64,000 nt of DNA from JACDAE01 sp963717195 (GTDB taxonomy: Bacteria; Chloroflexota; Ktedonobacteria; Ktedonobacterales; Ktedonobacteraceae): the NCBI GenBank assembly GCA_963717195.1, contig CAVQVR010000021.1, positions 186,001 to 250,000 on the forward strand. The letters are read 5' to 3'. Position numbers and translations under genes: made by a program. The notes beneath the pieces were generated by a model, which saw nothing but the letters and a program-made list of their open reading frames with translations, had not been told where the DNA came from and made no database searches. Every line of letters starts with the position of its first letter. The first letter of the stretch is position 1. Of the stretch, positions 8,798 to 18,138 are shown piece by piece.

Positions 8798-9622
8798 ATG
8801 CGTGCAGATCGACTCTTATCGATTTTGATGCTTCTCCAAACAAAAGGACGTATGACCGCGCATGACCTGGCGGAGCAACTTGAAGTCTCGGAACGCACGA
8901 TCTATCGTGACCTGGAAGCGCTTAGCATGGCCGGAGTTCCCGTCTATGCAGAACGCGGACCAGGTGGTGGTTGTGCATTGGTCGACGGCTACCAGACGCG
9001 TCTTACAGGTTTGACCGAAACCGAGGTACAGGCGCTATTCCTTCTCAATATCGCTGGTCCCCTGGCAGATCTTGGCCTGAGTAGAGCACTGGCTGCTGCT
9101 ATGCTGAAGCTAACGGCAGCTCTTCCTCAATCATCGCGCGAACATGCTGATTTTGTACGTCAACGCTTCCATCTCGATACAACGTGGTGGTATCACGCCG
9201 ACGAACCTACCTCTTGCCTGCAAATTCTGCAGGAAGCACTCTGGCAGGATCGCAAACTTGTTCTCTTCTATCATGAGGATGATGGAGCCTGGAGCGAACG
9301 CCTCGCCGAACCATATGGCCTGGTCTCGAAAGCTGGCGTCTGGTACCTGATTGCTTCCTGCCATGACGAGAAATGCGTATTTCGGGTAACGCGCATTCAC
9401 CACGCAACGATCAGCGACGAGGCGTTTATACGCCAGCAAGGCTTCGAGCTGGCCAGCTACTGGGCCGATTATTGTATTCATATAGAGACAAATCGTCCCG
9501 ACTACGCTCCATCCTTGCGCCTGGCTCCCGATGAAGCAGAGAGACTACCTCAACTGTTGCATGATTGCGGCTACATACTTGTTGAAAATGATGAACCCGC
9601 TGTACCTTCTTTGACCGCCTGA
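8798..9622 (+). CDS. HTH/WYL-domain transcriptional regulator (DeoR/YafY-like)
   Basis: 274 aa. The N-terminal helix-turn-helix is typical of the YafY group (MRADRLLSILMLLQTKGRMT, then LEVSERTIYRDLEALS), with GGGCALVDGY just after. The C-terminal WYL domain contains GVWYLIASC and a following CVFRVTRI segment. WYL domains sense ligands, often nucleic acid or nucleotides, and many such regulators control DNA-damage or defence genes. GGAGG lies 8 nt before the ATG at 8798; an upstream in-frame start at 8654 is much less likely. The next gene (SRAP) starts 67 bp later on the same strand with an AT-rich inverted repeat between them, which would suit regulation of that DNA-damage gene (inference). 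Confidence 0.9.
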   Translation: MRADRLLSILMLLQTKGRMTAHDLAEQLEVSERTIYRDLEALSMAGVPVYAERGPGGGCALVDGYQTRLTGLTETEVQALFLLNIAGPLADLGLSRALAAAMLKLTAALPQSSREHADFVRQRFHLDTTWWYHADEPTSCLQILQEALWQDRKLVLFYHEDDGAWSERLAEPYGLVSKAGVWYLIASCHDEKCVFRVTRIHHATISDEAFIRQQGFELASYWADYCIHIETNRPDYAPSLRLAPDEAERLPQLLHDCGYILVENDEPAVPSLTA

Positions 9623-9636
9623 AACGTCCCAAAAAG

Positions 9637-9660
9637 AATAGTATAAAAAGAAATACTATT
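9637..9660. promoter_or_regulatory. Inverted repeat upstream of the SRAP gene
   Basis: AATAGTAT (9637-9644) and ATACTATT (9653-9660), perfect 8-bp arms with an 8-nt spacer, lie 29 nt before the SRAP start codon. The position suits an operator; the AT-rich stem would be weak as a terminator. Confidence 0.45.
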
Positions 9661-9689
9661 ACCCCCTTTGTTTGAAAGGAGACCATCCT

Positions 9690-10349
9690 ATGTGCGGTCG
9701 TTTTACGCTCACTCATGATATAAATGCAGTGGCAAAAGCTTTTAATGTTCCGGTGCCTCCGTCGCTAACAACGGCACCACGCTATAACATCGCACCGACG
9801 CAGAACGTTGTGACCATTCTCTCTAACGGGACAGCCCATCTGGATGTTTTACGTTGGGGCCTGATCCCTTCGTGGGCAAAAGATGAGGGCATCGGCTCAA
9901 AAATGATCAATGCTCGTGCTGAGACGCTGGCCGAGAAACCGAGCTTCAAACGCCTCCTGAATACAAAACGCTGCCTGGTCGTTGCGGATGGTTTCTACGA
10001 ATGGCGCAAAGAACCGGGCGGCAAAACGCCGATGTATATCACACTCAAAGATAATGAGCCATTTGCCTTCGCGGGCCTGTGGGATACCTGGAGAAGCCCC
10101 GATGGTGAGCAGATACGCACCTGCACGCTTATCACCACGCAACCAAACGAACTGGTTGCATCTATTCATAACCGTATGCCTGCTATTCTCTCGTCTGAGG
10201 CGCAGAAAGAATGGCTCGATCCATCCCTGCACGACGAACATGTGCTTCTACCTCTGCTTGCTCCCTATCCAGCTGCGGAAATGAACGCCCGTCCTGTGTC
10301 GCGATTGGTGAATAATCCGCAGTATGATAGCGCAGAATTAATTGCATAA
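9690..10349 (+). CDS. SRAP-domain protein (YedK/HMCES family), abasic-site sensor
   Basis: 219 aa. SRAP proteins form a covalent thiazolidine link through Cys2 to abasic sites in single-stranded DNA and shield them. The start is the ATG giving MCGRF, which leaves Cys2 at the mature N-terminus; AAAGGAG sits 9 nt upstream, while the in-frame start six codons earlier would bury the Cys. The other active-site residues are visible: Asn in INARAET, Glu in GFYEW and His in HNRMP. WGLIPSWAKD is also typical. The upstream WYL regulator is on the same strand and may be co-transcribed. Confidence 0.95.
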   Translation: MCGRFTLTHDINAVAKAFNVPVPPSLTTAPRYNIAPTQNVVTILSNGTAHLDVLRWGLIPSWAKDEGIGSKMINARAETLAEKPSFKRLLNTKRCLVVADGFYEWRKEPGGKTPMYITLKDNEPFAFAGLWDTWRSPDGEQIRTCTLITTQPNELVASIHNRMPAILSSEAQKEWLDPSLHDEHVLLPLLAPYPAAEMNARPVSRLVNNPQYDSAELIA

Positions 10350-10351
10350 GG

Positions 10352-10382
10352 GGCAGTAACTTAAAATGCTGCATTTACTGCC
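10352..10382 (+). terminator. Hairpin between SRAP gene and bioY
   Basis: GGCAGTAA (10352-10359) and TTACTGCC (10375-10382) are exact inverted arms directly after the SRAP stop, but the T run is displaced (GGCTTTTTG about 10 nt later). A TATAAT at 10403-10408 follows and probably belongs to the bioY promoter, though no good -35 box is present. Confidence 0.4.
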
Positions 10383-10469
10383 ATGGAAGAGGCTTTTTGC
10401 GCTATAATGGAGATACGAATGGAGTTCGTGTTCATTGTATCTCTCTTACCAGTAAAGGAGTAAGCTTTC

Positions 10470-11123
10470 ATGGCTATCGCCCCCGGTTCGACACTTGCAG
10501 ATTATCTTGTCCCTTCATCGCACTCGTCTCGTAGTTTGAATTTACTTAAAGATGCGCTTCTGATTATCGGATTCAACGTACTCATGATTTTAAGCGCTCG
10601 AGCCAGCGTCCCACTATGGTTTACGCCCGTCCCAATTACGCTGCAAACCCTTGCACTGATGTTGACGGCTGCTACATTAGGAAGCCGACGTGGAGCACTG
10701 GCTATGCTCCTCTATCTCGCTGAAGGGGCCAGCGGATTGCCCGTTTTCGCCGTTGGCGGGGGATGGGCATATCTTGTAGCAGGACCGACGGCAGGCTATC
10801 TCTGGTCTTATCCTATCGCGGCATTTGTAGTCGGTTTTTTATGTGAACGGGGTCTTGATCGCAGCTTCCTGACTTCTATTTTTGCCATGCTTCCCGGCAC
10901 AATCATCATTTATGCTTTTGGCGTCTCCTGGCTTGCCTTTATGATCCATATGGGTCTTAGCAACGCCTTTCTGGCAGGCATGTGGCCCTTTATCCCCGGC
11001 GACCTGATCAAAATGGTATTTGCCGCTTTACTGTTGCCTACAGCATGGTCGATTGTACGAGCAGTAAAACCTGGACAGAGAAGCAGAGGGCCGGTCGATG
11101 GCGATTTTCTTAAATGGGAATAA
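10470..11123 (+). CDS. bioY: BioY-family biotin transporter substrate-binding protein
   Basis: 217 aa integral membrane protein with about six hydrophobic segments. BioY is the S component that binds biotin in ECF-type transporters and can work alone or with the EcfAAT module. The family signature is clear: VPLWFTPVPITLQTLALMLTAATLG, then YLAEGASGLPVFAVGGG and GPTAGYLWSYP, with FIPGDLIKMVFA near the C-terminus. AAAGGAG lies 9 nt before the ATG. GAGATAC...GTATCTC (10410-10444) flanks the leader and might be a regulator site, but it does not match a BirA or BioQ box that I know. No energy-coupling genes are nearby. Confidence 0.93.
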   Translation: MAIAPGSTLADYLVPSSHSSRSLNLLKDALLIIGFNVLMILSARASVPLWFTPVPITLQTLALMLTAATLGSRRGALAMLLYLAEGASGLPVFAVGGGWAYLVAGPTAGYLWSYPIAAFVVGFLCERGLDRSFLTSIFAMLPGTIIIYAFGVSWLAFMIHMGLSNAFLAGMWPFIPGDLIKMVFAALLLPTAWSIVRAVKPGQRSRGPVDGDFLKWE

Positions 11124-11153
11124 CCACGAAATGTGACAAATAGTTAAAGATGG

Positions 11154-11224
11154 CGGGCTTATAAATCGGGCCGTTAATGGTGTAGGGGCGCGATTTATAA
11201 GCCCGTCCGCGATTTATAAGCCCT
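11154..11224. repeat. Family A palindromic repeat between convergent genes
   Basis: CGGGCTTATAAATCG (11154-11168) is inverted as CGATTTATAAGCCCG (11191-11205), with GTGTAGGGGCG between them. A third arm copy CGATTTATAAGCCC follows at 11210. It fills the gap between bioY (plus) and the glycosyltransferase gene (minus). Confidence 0.85.
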
Positions 11225-11229
11225 TCTGG

Positions 11230-12330
11230 TTATTCCGCCAGATCCTCCAATAAAGGCACAAGGCACTCATTTGCAACAGCATTCCATTGACGATACTTCT
11301 CAACCGTCTCAGCCATGGCTTGCAGTTCACAGGGATCGGTGCTCAATCGTGTCAGCAACATACGTTGCTGAGCGGGATCGAGGGCGACCCAGCCCAGTTG
11401 ATGGCGACGGATAAACTTCAGGTTAGCTTCCTCCTGGCCTGGAATGTAGGCTGTGACGATAAAGGGCTTACCTAATGTAATAGACTCAAAAAGCATGTTC
11501 GGCCCAGCCTTGCCCATGATAACATCAGCGGCAGCCATGAACGGGGCAATCTCTTTTGTGAATGGGAGTGCATAGAGATTGGGCACGGATTTGAAACGAG
11601 CGAGGAGTGAGCTGTTTGTACCTGTTGCCAGGATCACCTGCAAATTCTCGCCGCTTGCCAGCACGCGTTCTACAGTTCGTCCAAATTGCGCAGCTCCTTC
11701 GCCTCCACCCTGCAAGAAAATAGTAAAGCGAGCGGCATCCAGGCCCAGTTTAGCCAGTATCTCGTCACGTCTCACTTCGGTTGCAGCACGGGCGAATTGA
11801 GCGCGTACAGGCCAACCGACCAGGTGGAGACGTTGGGGATCAAAACCTGCCGCTAACGCCTGCTCATAGGTTTCCTGCGTCGGTGCTAGAGCAGCTGCTG
11901 CACGACGTTCGGTGAGCCAGGATGCATGGACGCTATTGGGATCGGCAAAAAGCATAACAAAGGGAATATGCTCATCCATGTTCGTAAGCGCCTGCATGAC
12001 CTCATAGGTTAAAAAAGGATAGGTTGTGATAATCATAACAGGGCGCAAACGCTCTATTGCTCGCTTCAGTTCTCCAGCAACCAGAGGAGTAAACAGGCGA
12101 TGGGCGAAGAGAGCCTGGCGAGGCGTATCACTCAAACGGAATTCAGCCGACCAGAGCCAGAGTGCATAACGGCTCAACAGGCGATAATGCAGATGAAAGA
12201 AGCGTGGCTGCGGATCAACCATCTCAAGGGTATAGTTTTGTTTCAGACGATCACACAACGCTTCCGAGAGACTAATGTGTCCCCCACCCGTCTTAGAAGT
12301 GAGGAGAAGAATATTTCGTGGCTCAGTCAT
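11230..12330 (-). CDS. MGDG synthase/MurG-like glycosyltransferase (GT28 type)
   Basis: 366 aa from the ATG at 12330, which has GAGG 7 nt upstream; an in-frame start at 12384 would lie in the promoter (TATAAT). The N-terminus ILLLTSKTGGGHISLSEAL is the signature of the monogalactosyldiacylglycerol synthase family. The C-terminal nucleotide-sugar site is seen as FLQGGGEG, then MGKAGPNMLFESITLGKPFIVT and PGQEEANLKFI. Such enzymes transfer a sugar from UDP-sugar to diacylglycerol or a similar lipid at the cytoplasmic membrane face. Divergent from the hydrolase gene at 12456. Confidence 0.85.
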   Translation of the reverse strand: MTEPRNILLLTSKTGGGHISLSEALCDRLKQNYTLEMVDPQPRFFHLHYRLLSRYALWLWSAEFRLSDTPRQALFAHRLFTPLVAGELKRAIERLRPVMIITTYPFLTYEVMQALTNMDEHIPFVMLFADPNSVHASWLTERRAAAALAPTQETYEQALAAGFDPQRLHLVGWPVRAQFARAATEVRRDEILAKLGLDAARFTIFLQGGGEGAAQFGRTVERVLASGENLQVILATGTNSSLLARFKSVPNLYALPFTKEIAPFMAAADVIMGKAGPNMLFESITLGKPFIVTAYIPGQEEANLKFIRRHQLGWVALDPAQQRMLLTRLSTDPCELQAMAETVEKYRQWNAVANECLVPLLEDLAE

Positions 12331-12455
12331 AAAAAACCTCATTCCTATTATACTATAAAGGATAGATATGGTGTCCTTTCCCATAGGAAAAACGTTGAGA
12401 TATATGTCTATGTCCTTCTATTACCACATACAAACAAGGACGAGAGGACTGCATT

Positions 12456-13358
12456 ATGTTAAATTATCGTAGAGAAGGTAGTGGTTCACCACTTTTGCTT
12501 ATTCATGGTTGGGGTGTGACGTATGCGACGTGGGACAACCTTGCGCCGCTGCTCACGCCACACTTCCAATTAATTATGATTGAACTACCAGGTATCGGTG
12601 GTTCTCCTCAGCTAGAGCCGGGGCAACTATACTACCCGACTTGTGCTGAGGAGATCGAAGAAGTGCGCCTGGCGTTAGGAATAGAGAAGTGGTCGCTTCT
12701 CGCTTATTCTTCGGGTACACGGGCGGCAGAAGCTTATGTACAGCGCTATCCCCAATCGGTTCAGAGCGCCATCTTCCTCTGTCCTATCTATCTGGTAGAA
12801 ATCTGGACCCTCTTCTTGCATTTGTTAGACAATACGCAAAACCTGACGATCAGGCACTGGATACTCTCACATTGGCGTCTGTATAGTCTGATTCTGGCGC
12901 TGGGCTTCAATGGGCGTCCGCACACGTATACGCGTACGTGGAAGCACGAAATTGAGCTCCAATCACTAGACATCCTCATTCGCACGCTCTGCGAGATACC
13001 TGGCAAAGGACGTACACCTTTTGAATTGCCTGAGGTACCGACGCTCTTCATCTGGGGCGGACGAGACGCGCTTACCGCACGTCCCCGTCATTTACGCCCA
13101 AATGATATCATCATTCCAGCTAATCACAGTGCGCCTATGCTTGCCGCTAGCAGTGTAGCCGAAATCGTCGTTCCTTTCTTGAAAGATGGGAAGCTTATTT
13201 CAACCCACAGGCAATGGAAGCGCTGGCACCTGCAACGAAATAAGGATAAAGAGATGGCCCATACAATCAAACAGGTACAATCGTGGAGACGCAAAGTGTC
13301 CCGGAAGCGCTTCGTTCTCCGTAAAAAGGCTGCACAGAACGAACACCAGCTATTGTAA
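12456..13358 (+). CDS. Alpha/beta hydrolase
   Basis: 300 aa. The alpha/beta hydrolase core is complete: oxyanion loop LLIHGWGVTYATWD, nucleophile elbow LLAYSSGTRAAE (Ser in A-Y-S-S-G), acid in FIWGGRDALT and base His in IPANHSAPM. The last 65 residues form a strongly basic tail (RQWKRWHLQRNKDK... KVSRKRFVLRKKA) not usual for the family; it may bind membrane or nucleic acid. GAGAGG lies 8 nt before the ATG. The gene is divergent from the glycolipid glycosyltransferase gene and its stop is 3 nt before a 99-bp palindrome. Substrate unknown. Confidence 0.85.
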   Translation: MLNYRREGSGSPLLLIHGWGVTYATWDNLAPLLTPHFQLIMIELPGIGGSPQLEPGQLYYPTCAEEIEEVRLALGIEKWSLLAYSSGTRAAEAYVQRYPQSVQSAIFLCPIYLVEIWTLFLHLLDNTQNLTIRHWILSHWRLYSLILALGFNGRPHTYTRTWKHEIELQSLDILIRTLCEIPGKGRTPFELPEVPTLFIWGGRDALTARPRHLRPNDIIIPANHSAPMLAASSVAEIVVPFLKDGKLISTHRQWKRWHLQRNKDKEMAHTIKQVQSWRRKVSRKRFVLRKKAAQNEHQLL

Positions 13359-13360
13359 AC

Positions 13361-13459
13361 GACACGGGCTTGTAAACGGCGCCCCTACATTTGGATTCGA
13401 GCTGAATGCATGTTACACACATAATTCAAATGTAGGGGCGCCGTTTACAAGCCCGTGTC
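13361..13459. repeat. Family A palindrome, 33-bp perfect arms, between convergent genes
   Basis: Left arm 13361-13393 (GACACGGGCTTGTAAACGGC...) and right arm 13427-13459 are exact reverse complements and both contain GGCGCCCCTACA. The left arm begins 3 nt after the hydrolase stop; the opposing gene ends at 13485. Likely acts as a bidirectional terminator, whatever its origin. Confidence 0.9.
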
Positions 13460-13484
13460 GATTTTTCAGGTGCACTTCAATCTC

Positions 13485-14002
13485 TTAATGTGCTGCTGTT
13501 GCCAATTCAACGGTGGCCTGGTTCGTATCCAATGTACGTAGAAGTGCCAGTTGCTCTTCTGAGACAACTGTGTTTGTCTCGGGATTAAAAACGGCATTGT
13601 CACGTGCACAATAGTATAGACTTTTCCAGGTGTCCATGGCGCGATCCCAGGCTGGAAATTCTACTGTGGCCTCAGCATCTCCGCGCACGACACGGTTAAA
13701 GGCAATATATGAGATCACCAGTGCACTAACCACTGAGATAAACGTGAGACAGACGATGATCCATTGGGCGATACTCCCAACGCCGGGTGCCTCTGATCCA
13801 ATGAGGATGATGATTAGAATCACACAATTCCTACTGTCACCCCACCGAAAATAATATACTTCATCATAGAGATTTTTCGTGTTGGCATATCCGGTGGAGC
13901 GCAACGGGCCACCCCCAAATCGTACGCAGCCTCCATCGTTTTTACTTGATCAGATTGATCACATATGGGGCACGTTGGCTTTTGGTTTTCAGCAGACGCC
14001 AT
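13485..14002 (-). CDS. Zinc-ribbon membrane protein (apparent frameshift at about 13822)
   Basis: The frame from the ATG at 14002 (AAGGAGG upstream) encodes a CPICDQSD zinc-knuckle and a first hydrophobic stretch, then stops at 13820. The continuation lies in another frame and runs to 13485. Dropping one TG from the GTGTG at 13821-13825 joins ATT-GTG to ATT-CTA and restores a protein of about 171 aa. The product has an N-terminal zinc-binding motif, two membrane segments (KYIIFGGVTVGIVILIIILIG and WIIVCLTFISVVSALVISYIAF) and a cytosolic C-terminal part WKSLYYCARDNAVFNPETN, where a Cys may complete a second metal site. I do not recognise a named family and propose no function. Confidence 0.6.
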
Positions 14003-14147
14003 ATATGAGACCTCCTTAAAATATCGCTCGAACTGATGTATAATGATGAGCGCATTGTGATTACTATGTCACTAGCATAACACGTTGTTATCTATTCGAC
14101 AATGTTCTTTTTTGTCAGAGCGGCAACCCGTTCCACACCTGACACCT

Positions 14148-14171
14148 GGGTGCGATAAATCTGACCCTACG
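14148..14171. repeat. Partial family A repeat
   Basis: GGGTGCGATAAATCTGACCC followed by TACG, the same words as the repeat at 405-463, upstream of the mazG fusion gene. Confidence 0.6.
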
Positions 14172-14195
14172 TTGACTAGAGAGGATCTTTCTTAG

Positions 14196-15720
14196 ATGAC
14201 GCAGAACAATCCAGCGGCGATTACGCTTCTGGGGCTTGGTCCTGGTGGTATCCAGGATATGACCCGTGAGGCTCTGACACAATTAGAGCAGGCCGCTTCC
14301 GATAATTTCCCGGTCTACTTTCGTACAATTATCCATCCTACAGTAGAGCCGCTGAAAACGGCTCTACCTGCATTACGAATAGAATCGTTTGACCGACTCT
14401 ATGATGAGTCAGAAGACTGGAATACACTCTACCAGCAGATCGCCGCAGAGGTCTGTAGTCTGGCGACGCAACGACCGGTCATCTACGCGATACCGGGACA
14501 TCCTCTTATTGGTGAAGCTTCTGTGCAACTGATTTTGCACATGGCGCGTGCACAAAAGCTAAGCACTACTATTATAGCAGGGCTTTCCTTTTTAGAGCCA
14601 GTCTGCTCCATACTGGAACTCGATCCATTCGAGGCCGGACTGCAACTGGTTGACGCAACTAATCTTGCGGCACTGCGAACGGACGAAATTGCGGGCAAGA
14701 TTATTCCCACATCTCCACTGCTAATTGCGCAGGTCTACAATCGCCGTCTCGCCAGTGAGGTGAAACTGGCCTTGAGCGAATGCTATCCCGACAGAGTGGC
14801 GCGTAAAACTGGTACGTGCTGCTGGCGTGAATAGCGAAGAGACGGTGATAGAGATGCCGCTCTATGAACTTGATCGTAACACATCCGCCAATCATCTAAG
14901 TACGCTCTATGTACCGCCTCTCCCTGAAATGACGGCTCTGCGCCTGCCGGAGACGTTGCGCTATATCACAATGCGCCTGCGCCGCGAACCGGATGGATGC
15001 CCATGGGATCGCCAGCAGACGCATCAGAGCCTGCTACGCTACGTCATCGAGGAGACCTACGAGGTCGTGGAGACGCTGGAAGAGAACGATATGGGCAAGC
15101 TGGCCGAGGAACTTGGTGATTTGCTGCTCCAGGTCTACTTGCATGCCGAGATCGCTCGTCAGGATGATGACTTTTCCATTGGCGATATCTACGAACACAT
15201 CAACGCCAAATTGATCCGGCGTCACCCCCACGTCTTCGGAGATGTCGAAGTGAGCAATGCCGGACAGGTCGTGCAGAACTGGGAGGAGATCAAACGGCAG
15301 GAACGCACGAAAGAGGGCAAAGATGTACACAAAGAAAGCGTCCTGGATCGCGTACCCCCTGCACTACCAACTCTGATGATGTCCCAGGAATACCAGAAGC
15401 GAGCGATCAAAAAGGGCTTCGAATTCGACGATGTGCAGGGTGCCTATGAGAAGTTAGCGGAAGAATTGCTTGAGGTGCAACAGGCCACTACGCCGGAAGA
15501 ACGATTGGAAGAAATGGGTGACCTCTTATTCGTTGTTGCCCATCTCGCCCAGTGGCTCAAAATCGACGCGGACGAAGCATTGAGGCGTTCCAACCGCAAA
15601 TTCAAAGCTCGTTTCCAGGCAATGGAAGAGATGGCACAGGAGGAGGGACGAGAGATGACAACGTATGGAAGAGAGGAGTGGATTGAGAGATGGAGGAGAG
15701 CGAAGGAGCGAACAAAATAA
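14196..15720 (+). CDS. mazG: YabN-type fusion: SAM-dependent methylase-like domain + MazG pyrophosphohydrolase (apparent frameshift at 14793)
   Basis: The frame from 14196 stops at 14834 while MazG coding continues in another frame to 15720. Removing one A at 14793 turns GAC-AGA-GTG into GAC-GAG-TGG and joins them into about 507 aa, the size of the Bacillus YabN fusion. Residues about 1-215 are a tetrapyrrole methylase-like domain (ITLLGLGPGGIQDMT, YAIPGHPLIGEAS). The rest is a double MazG domain: CPWDRQQTHQSLLRYVIEE with EELGDLLLQVYLHAEIA, and a second EELLEV...EEMGDLLFVVAHLA carrying the metal-binding Glu/Asp residues. MazG removes pyrophosphate from nucleoside triphosphates, cleaning the pool of aberrant nucleotides. 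GAGAGGAT precedes the ATG. Confidence 0.88.
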
Positions 15721-15746
15721 TTGAACAAATGTTGTAAAATGGGTAC

Positions 15747-16214
15747 ATGCGAAACGAACTCCTTTCCTGGTTTGCACGCGAGGGGCTACTATTGAGCTAT
15801 GCCCTGACGGGAGCGGAAGATCCGGAGAACGATGAGATCAAGGTCACACTTAAAGCTCCCGTACTGGCCCTCAGTCGCGCCAGTGCTGATTTTCGAGAAT
15901 GTCCCGACCCGGTGCTCTTCGGCTATCCCGAATCATCTCTGGAGATGATGGAACTGGAAGACATGCACCAGTTCGTCTATGAATGGTTCGAGAAGGCCGT
16001 ACAGGCTGGCATAGCGCGTTGCTTTGTGTGCAATAAAATGCTGGATATGGGCGAAGAGAAGCCGTGGGACGCTGTTTTTGTAACAGAGCAGTTATATTGC
16101 TGGCTGCTGGTCCATTACGACTGCAAACGCTATCTAAATCGTGATATCAAAGGGCGCAATCCCCTTGAAGTACACGCTCAACCACCAGAATTCTTCGATA
16201 TAGGCGTAATATAA
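15747..16214 (+). CDS. Hypothetical protein co-transcribed with polX
   Basis: 155 aa soluble acidic protein that I do not recognise. It has a helical N-terminus (MRNELLSWFAREGLLLSYAL), two isolated CxxC-like cysteines in IARCFVCNKML, and a conserved-looking YPESSLEMMELEDMHQFV stretch. A metal site is possible through C-F-V-C. The stop TAA overlaps the ATG of polX by one base, so the two are translationally coupled, and the MazG gene lies 26 bp upstream. The neighbourhood (nucleotide-pool cleaning and repair polymerase) suggests, but does not show, a DNA-maintenance role. Confidence 0.7.
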   Translation: MRNELLSWFAREGLLLSYALTGAEDPENDEIKVTLKAPVLALSRASADFRECPDPVLFGYPESSLEMMELEDMHQFVYEWFEKAVQAGIARCFVCNKMLDMGEEKPWDAVFVTEQLYCWLLVHYDCKRYLNRDIKGRNPLEVHAQPPEFFDIGVI

Positions 16215-17963
16215 TGGATAAAAATCAATTAGCACACCTTCTAGAAGACATCGCGACGCTACTCACCCTCAAAGAAGGGAGCAGCGTCTTTGAGGTGCGA
16301 GCCTATGAGAATGCCGCCCGTACCATCAGTTCCCTGGATGGAGACATCGAGCAACTGGCACGCGAAGGCAAGCTCAAAGGGCAACCGGGCTTAGGACCAA
16401 CTCTACTGAAACGCGTCGACGAGGCCATCGAGACCGGACAGATCGCATTTTACGACGAGTTGCGTGCAGCTACTCCACCTATCAAGCTTGAGATGATGCG
16501 CATCGCAGGACTTGGCCCGAAAAAGATCAACGCCATCTACGATCAGCTTCACGTCACAAGCATCGCAGAACTGGAGCAGGCGTGTAAAGATGATCGAGTA
16601 GCGCATCTGCCGAGCTTTGGCAAGAAAACGCAGGATAAGATCCTGCAAGGCATCGCTTTGCTTGCGCAACATGCTGGTCGCTTCTATTACCCGGTAGCCG
16701 AGCAGGAAGCCGGACAGATTCAGGCAGCGCTGGCAACATTGCCGGGCATTGTGCGTTTGCAAGTAGGCGGAAGTTTGCGTAGGAAGCGCGAGACGGTAAA
16801 AGACATCGATATGGTTGTCAGCGTGGATGACAGCGCAGGCGACGATGTGCGCAATGCAATCATGGATTTCTTCACGAAACAACCATCAGTTCAGGCCATC
16901 ACCGGAAAAGGCCCCACGAAATCAAGCGTCGTCTTGAGTTCAGGCATCGCAATGGACCTGCGCGTGGTCAGTGATAGCCAGTTTCCTTATACGCTGCACC
17001 ATTTCACTGGTTCGCGCGAGCACCATATTCCCCTGCGCAGGCGTGCACTGAGCATGAATATGACTATCAATGACTATGGACTCTTCAAGGGAAAAGATGC
17101 TCAAGGTGAATTGATTCCCTGTAAGGATGAGACCGATATCTATGCCGCGCTTGGCCTGGACTATATTGAGCCAGAATTACGTGAGGACATGGGAGAGATC
17201 GAAGCGGCAGAACGGCACACACTCCCTAAACTGGTGCAGGAGAGCGACCTGCGCGGCGTTCTGCATGCTCACACTACGTGGAGCGATGGACAGAATACGC
17301 TGCGCGAGATGGCTGAAGCCTGTATTGAGCGAGGTTTCTCCTACCTGGGCATTACCGATCATAGCAAGCTTGCTGCCTACGCGGGAGGATTGAGCGAGGA
17401 CCAGTTGAAGCAGCAGGGAGAAGAGATCGACCGCCTGAACGAGGAGTTCTCAGGTCGCCTACATATCCTCAAAGGGAGCGAGTGCGACATTCTACGCGAC
17501 GGTTCGCTTGATTACAGCGATGAGGTACTGGCGAGTCTAGATTTCGTCGTCGCCTCTATTCATAGTAACTTCAACCTTTCGCGTGAAGAGCAGACGAAAC
17601 GCATGATACACGCAATTGCGAATCCCAATGTTGACATTATCGGGCATCCGACCGGGCGTATTCTCCTGGGACGGGCCGGATATGACCTGGATATGGATGC
17701 CGTGATCGATGCTGCCGCCGAGCATGGAGTCTGCATCGAGATCAACGCACACCCATCACGACTCGATCTGGATTGGCGACTGGTCCGTCGAGCGCGTGAT
17801 AAAGGCATCAAAGATTCCCATCAATCCCGACGCTCATGCACTTGCGGGAATCGACGATATGCGCTATGGTATAGCGATAGCACGCAAAGGCTGGTTGCGT
17901 ACCATTGACGTACTGAATACAATGGAAACAAACCAGTTGTTAGAGTTCTTGTCAAGAAGGTAG
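16214..17963 (+). CDS. polX: DNA polymerase/3'-5' exonuclease PolX (apparent frameshift at 17813)
   Basis: The frame from 16214 stops at 17908. Removing one G at 17813 (ATC-AAA-G-ATT) restores IPINPDAHALAGIDDMRYG and the family's usual C-terminus at 17963, giving 582 aa, the normal PolX length. The N-terminal part has the helix-hairpin-helix lyase-like region (GLGPTLLKRV, GLGPKKINAI). The nucleotidyltransferase site is GGSLRRKRETVKDIDMVV with the metal Asp pair and a third Asp in MDLRVV. The PHP exonuclease domain begins LHAHTTWSDGQ and continues GITDHSKLA. Bacterial PolX fills gaps and trims 3' ends in base excision and double-strand break repair. Translationally coupled to the preceding gene. 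Confidence 0.93.
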
Positions 17964-17969
17964 GGACCA

Positions 17970-18072
17970 GATTTATCGCGTCCGCCGATTTATCGTATCG
18001 CGCCCGCGATTTATCGTATCACGTCCACCGATTTATCGCATTCACTGGCTTATCGTGTCTGACGATTGATCG
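17970..18072. repeat. Cluster of six GATTTATCG-type 9-mers upstream of the L25 gene
   Basis: GATTTATCG occurs at 17970, 17987, 18008 and 18030, with variants GGCTTATCG (18047) and GATTGATCG (18064). Spacings are 17, 21, 22, 17 and 17 nt, all in one orientation. The interspersed words (CGCGTCCG, CGCGCCCG) tie it to the family A repeats. Confidence 0.75.
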
Positions 18073-18138
18073 AGAACCATACCAGGATATGTATAGATGA
18101 TACATGCCAGTTGATGAGAGAAGAGAGGAATTAGTAGA

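Noticed and set aside
12100..12462. 120-codon plus-strand ORF in the GT28/hydrolase divergent region
   Set aside because: Mostly antisense to the glycosyltransferase gene and lacks a ribosome-binding site.
17970..18072. CRISPR array
   Set aside because: The repeated unit is only 9 bp, spacers are 8-13 bp and themselves similar; no cas genes are present.
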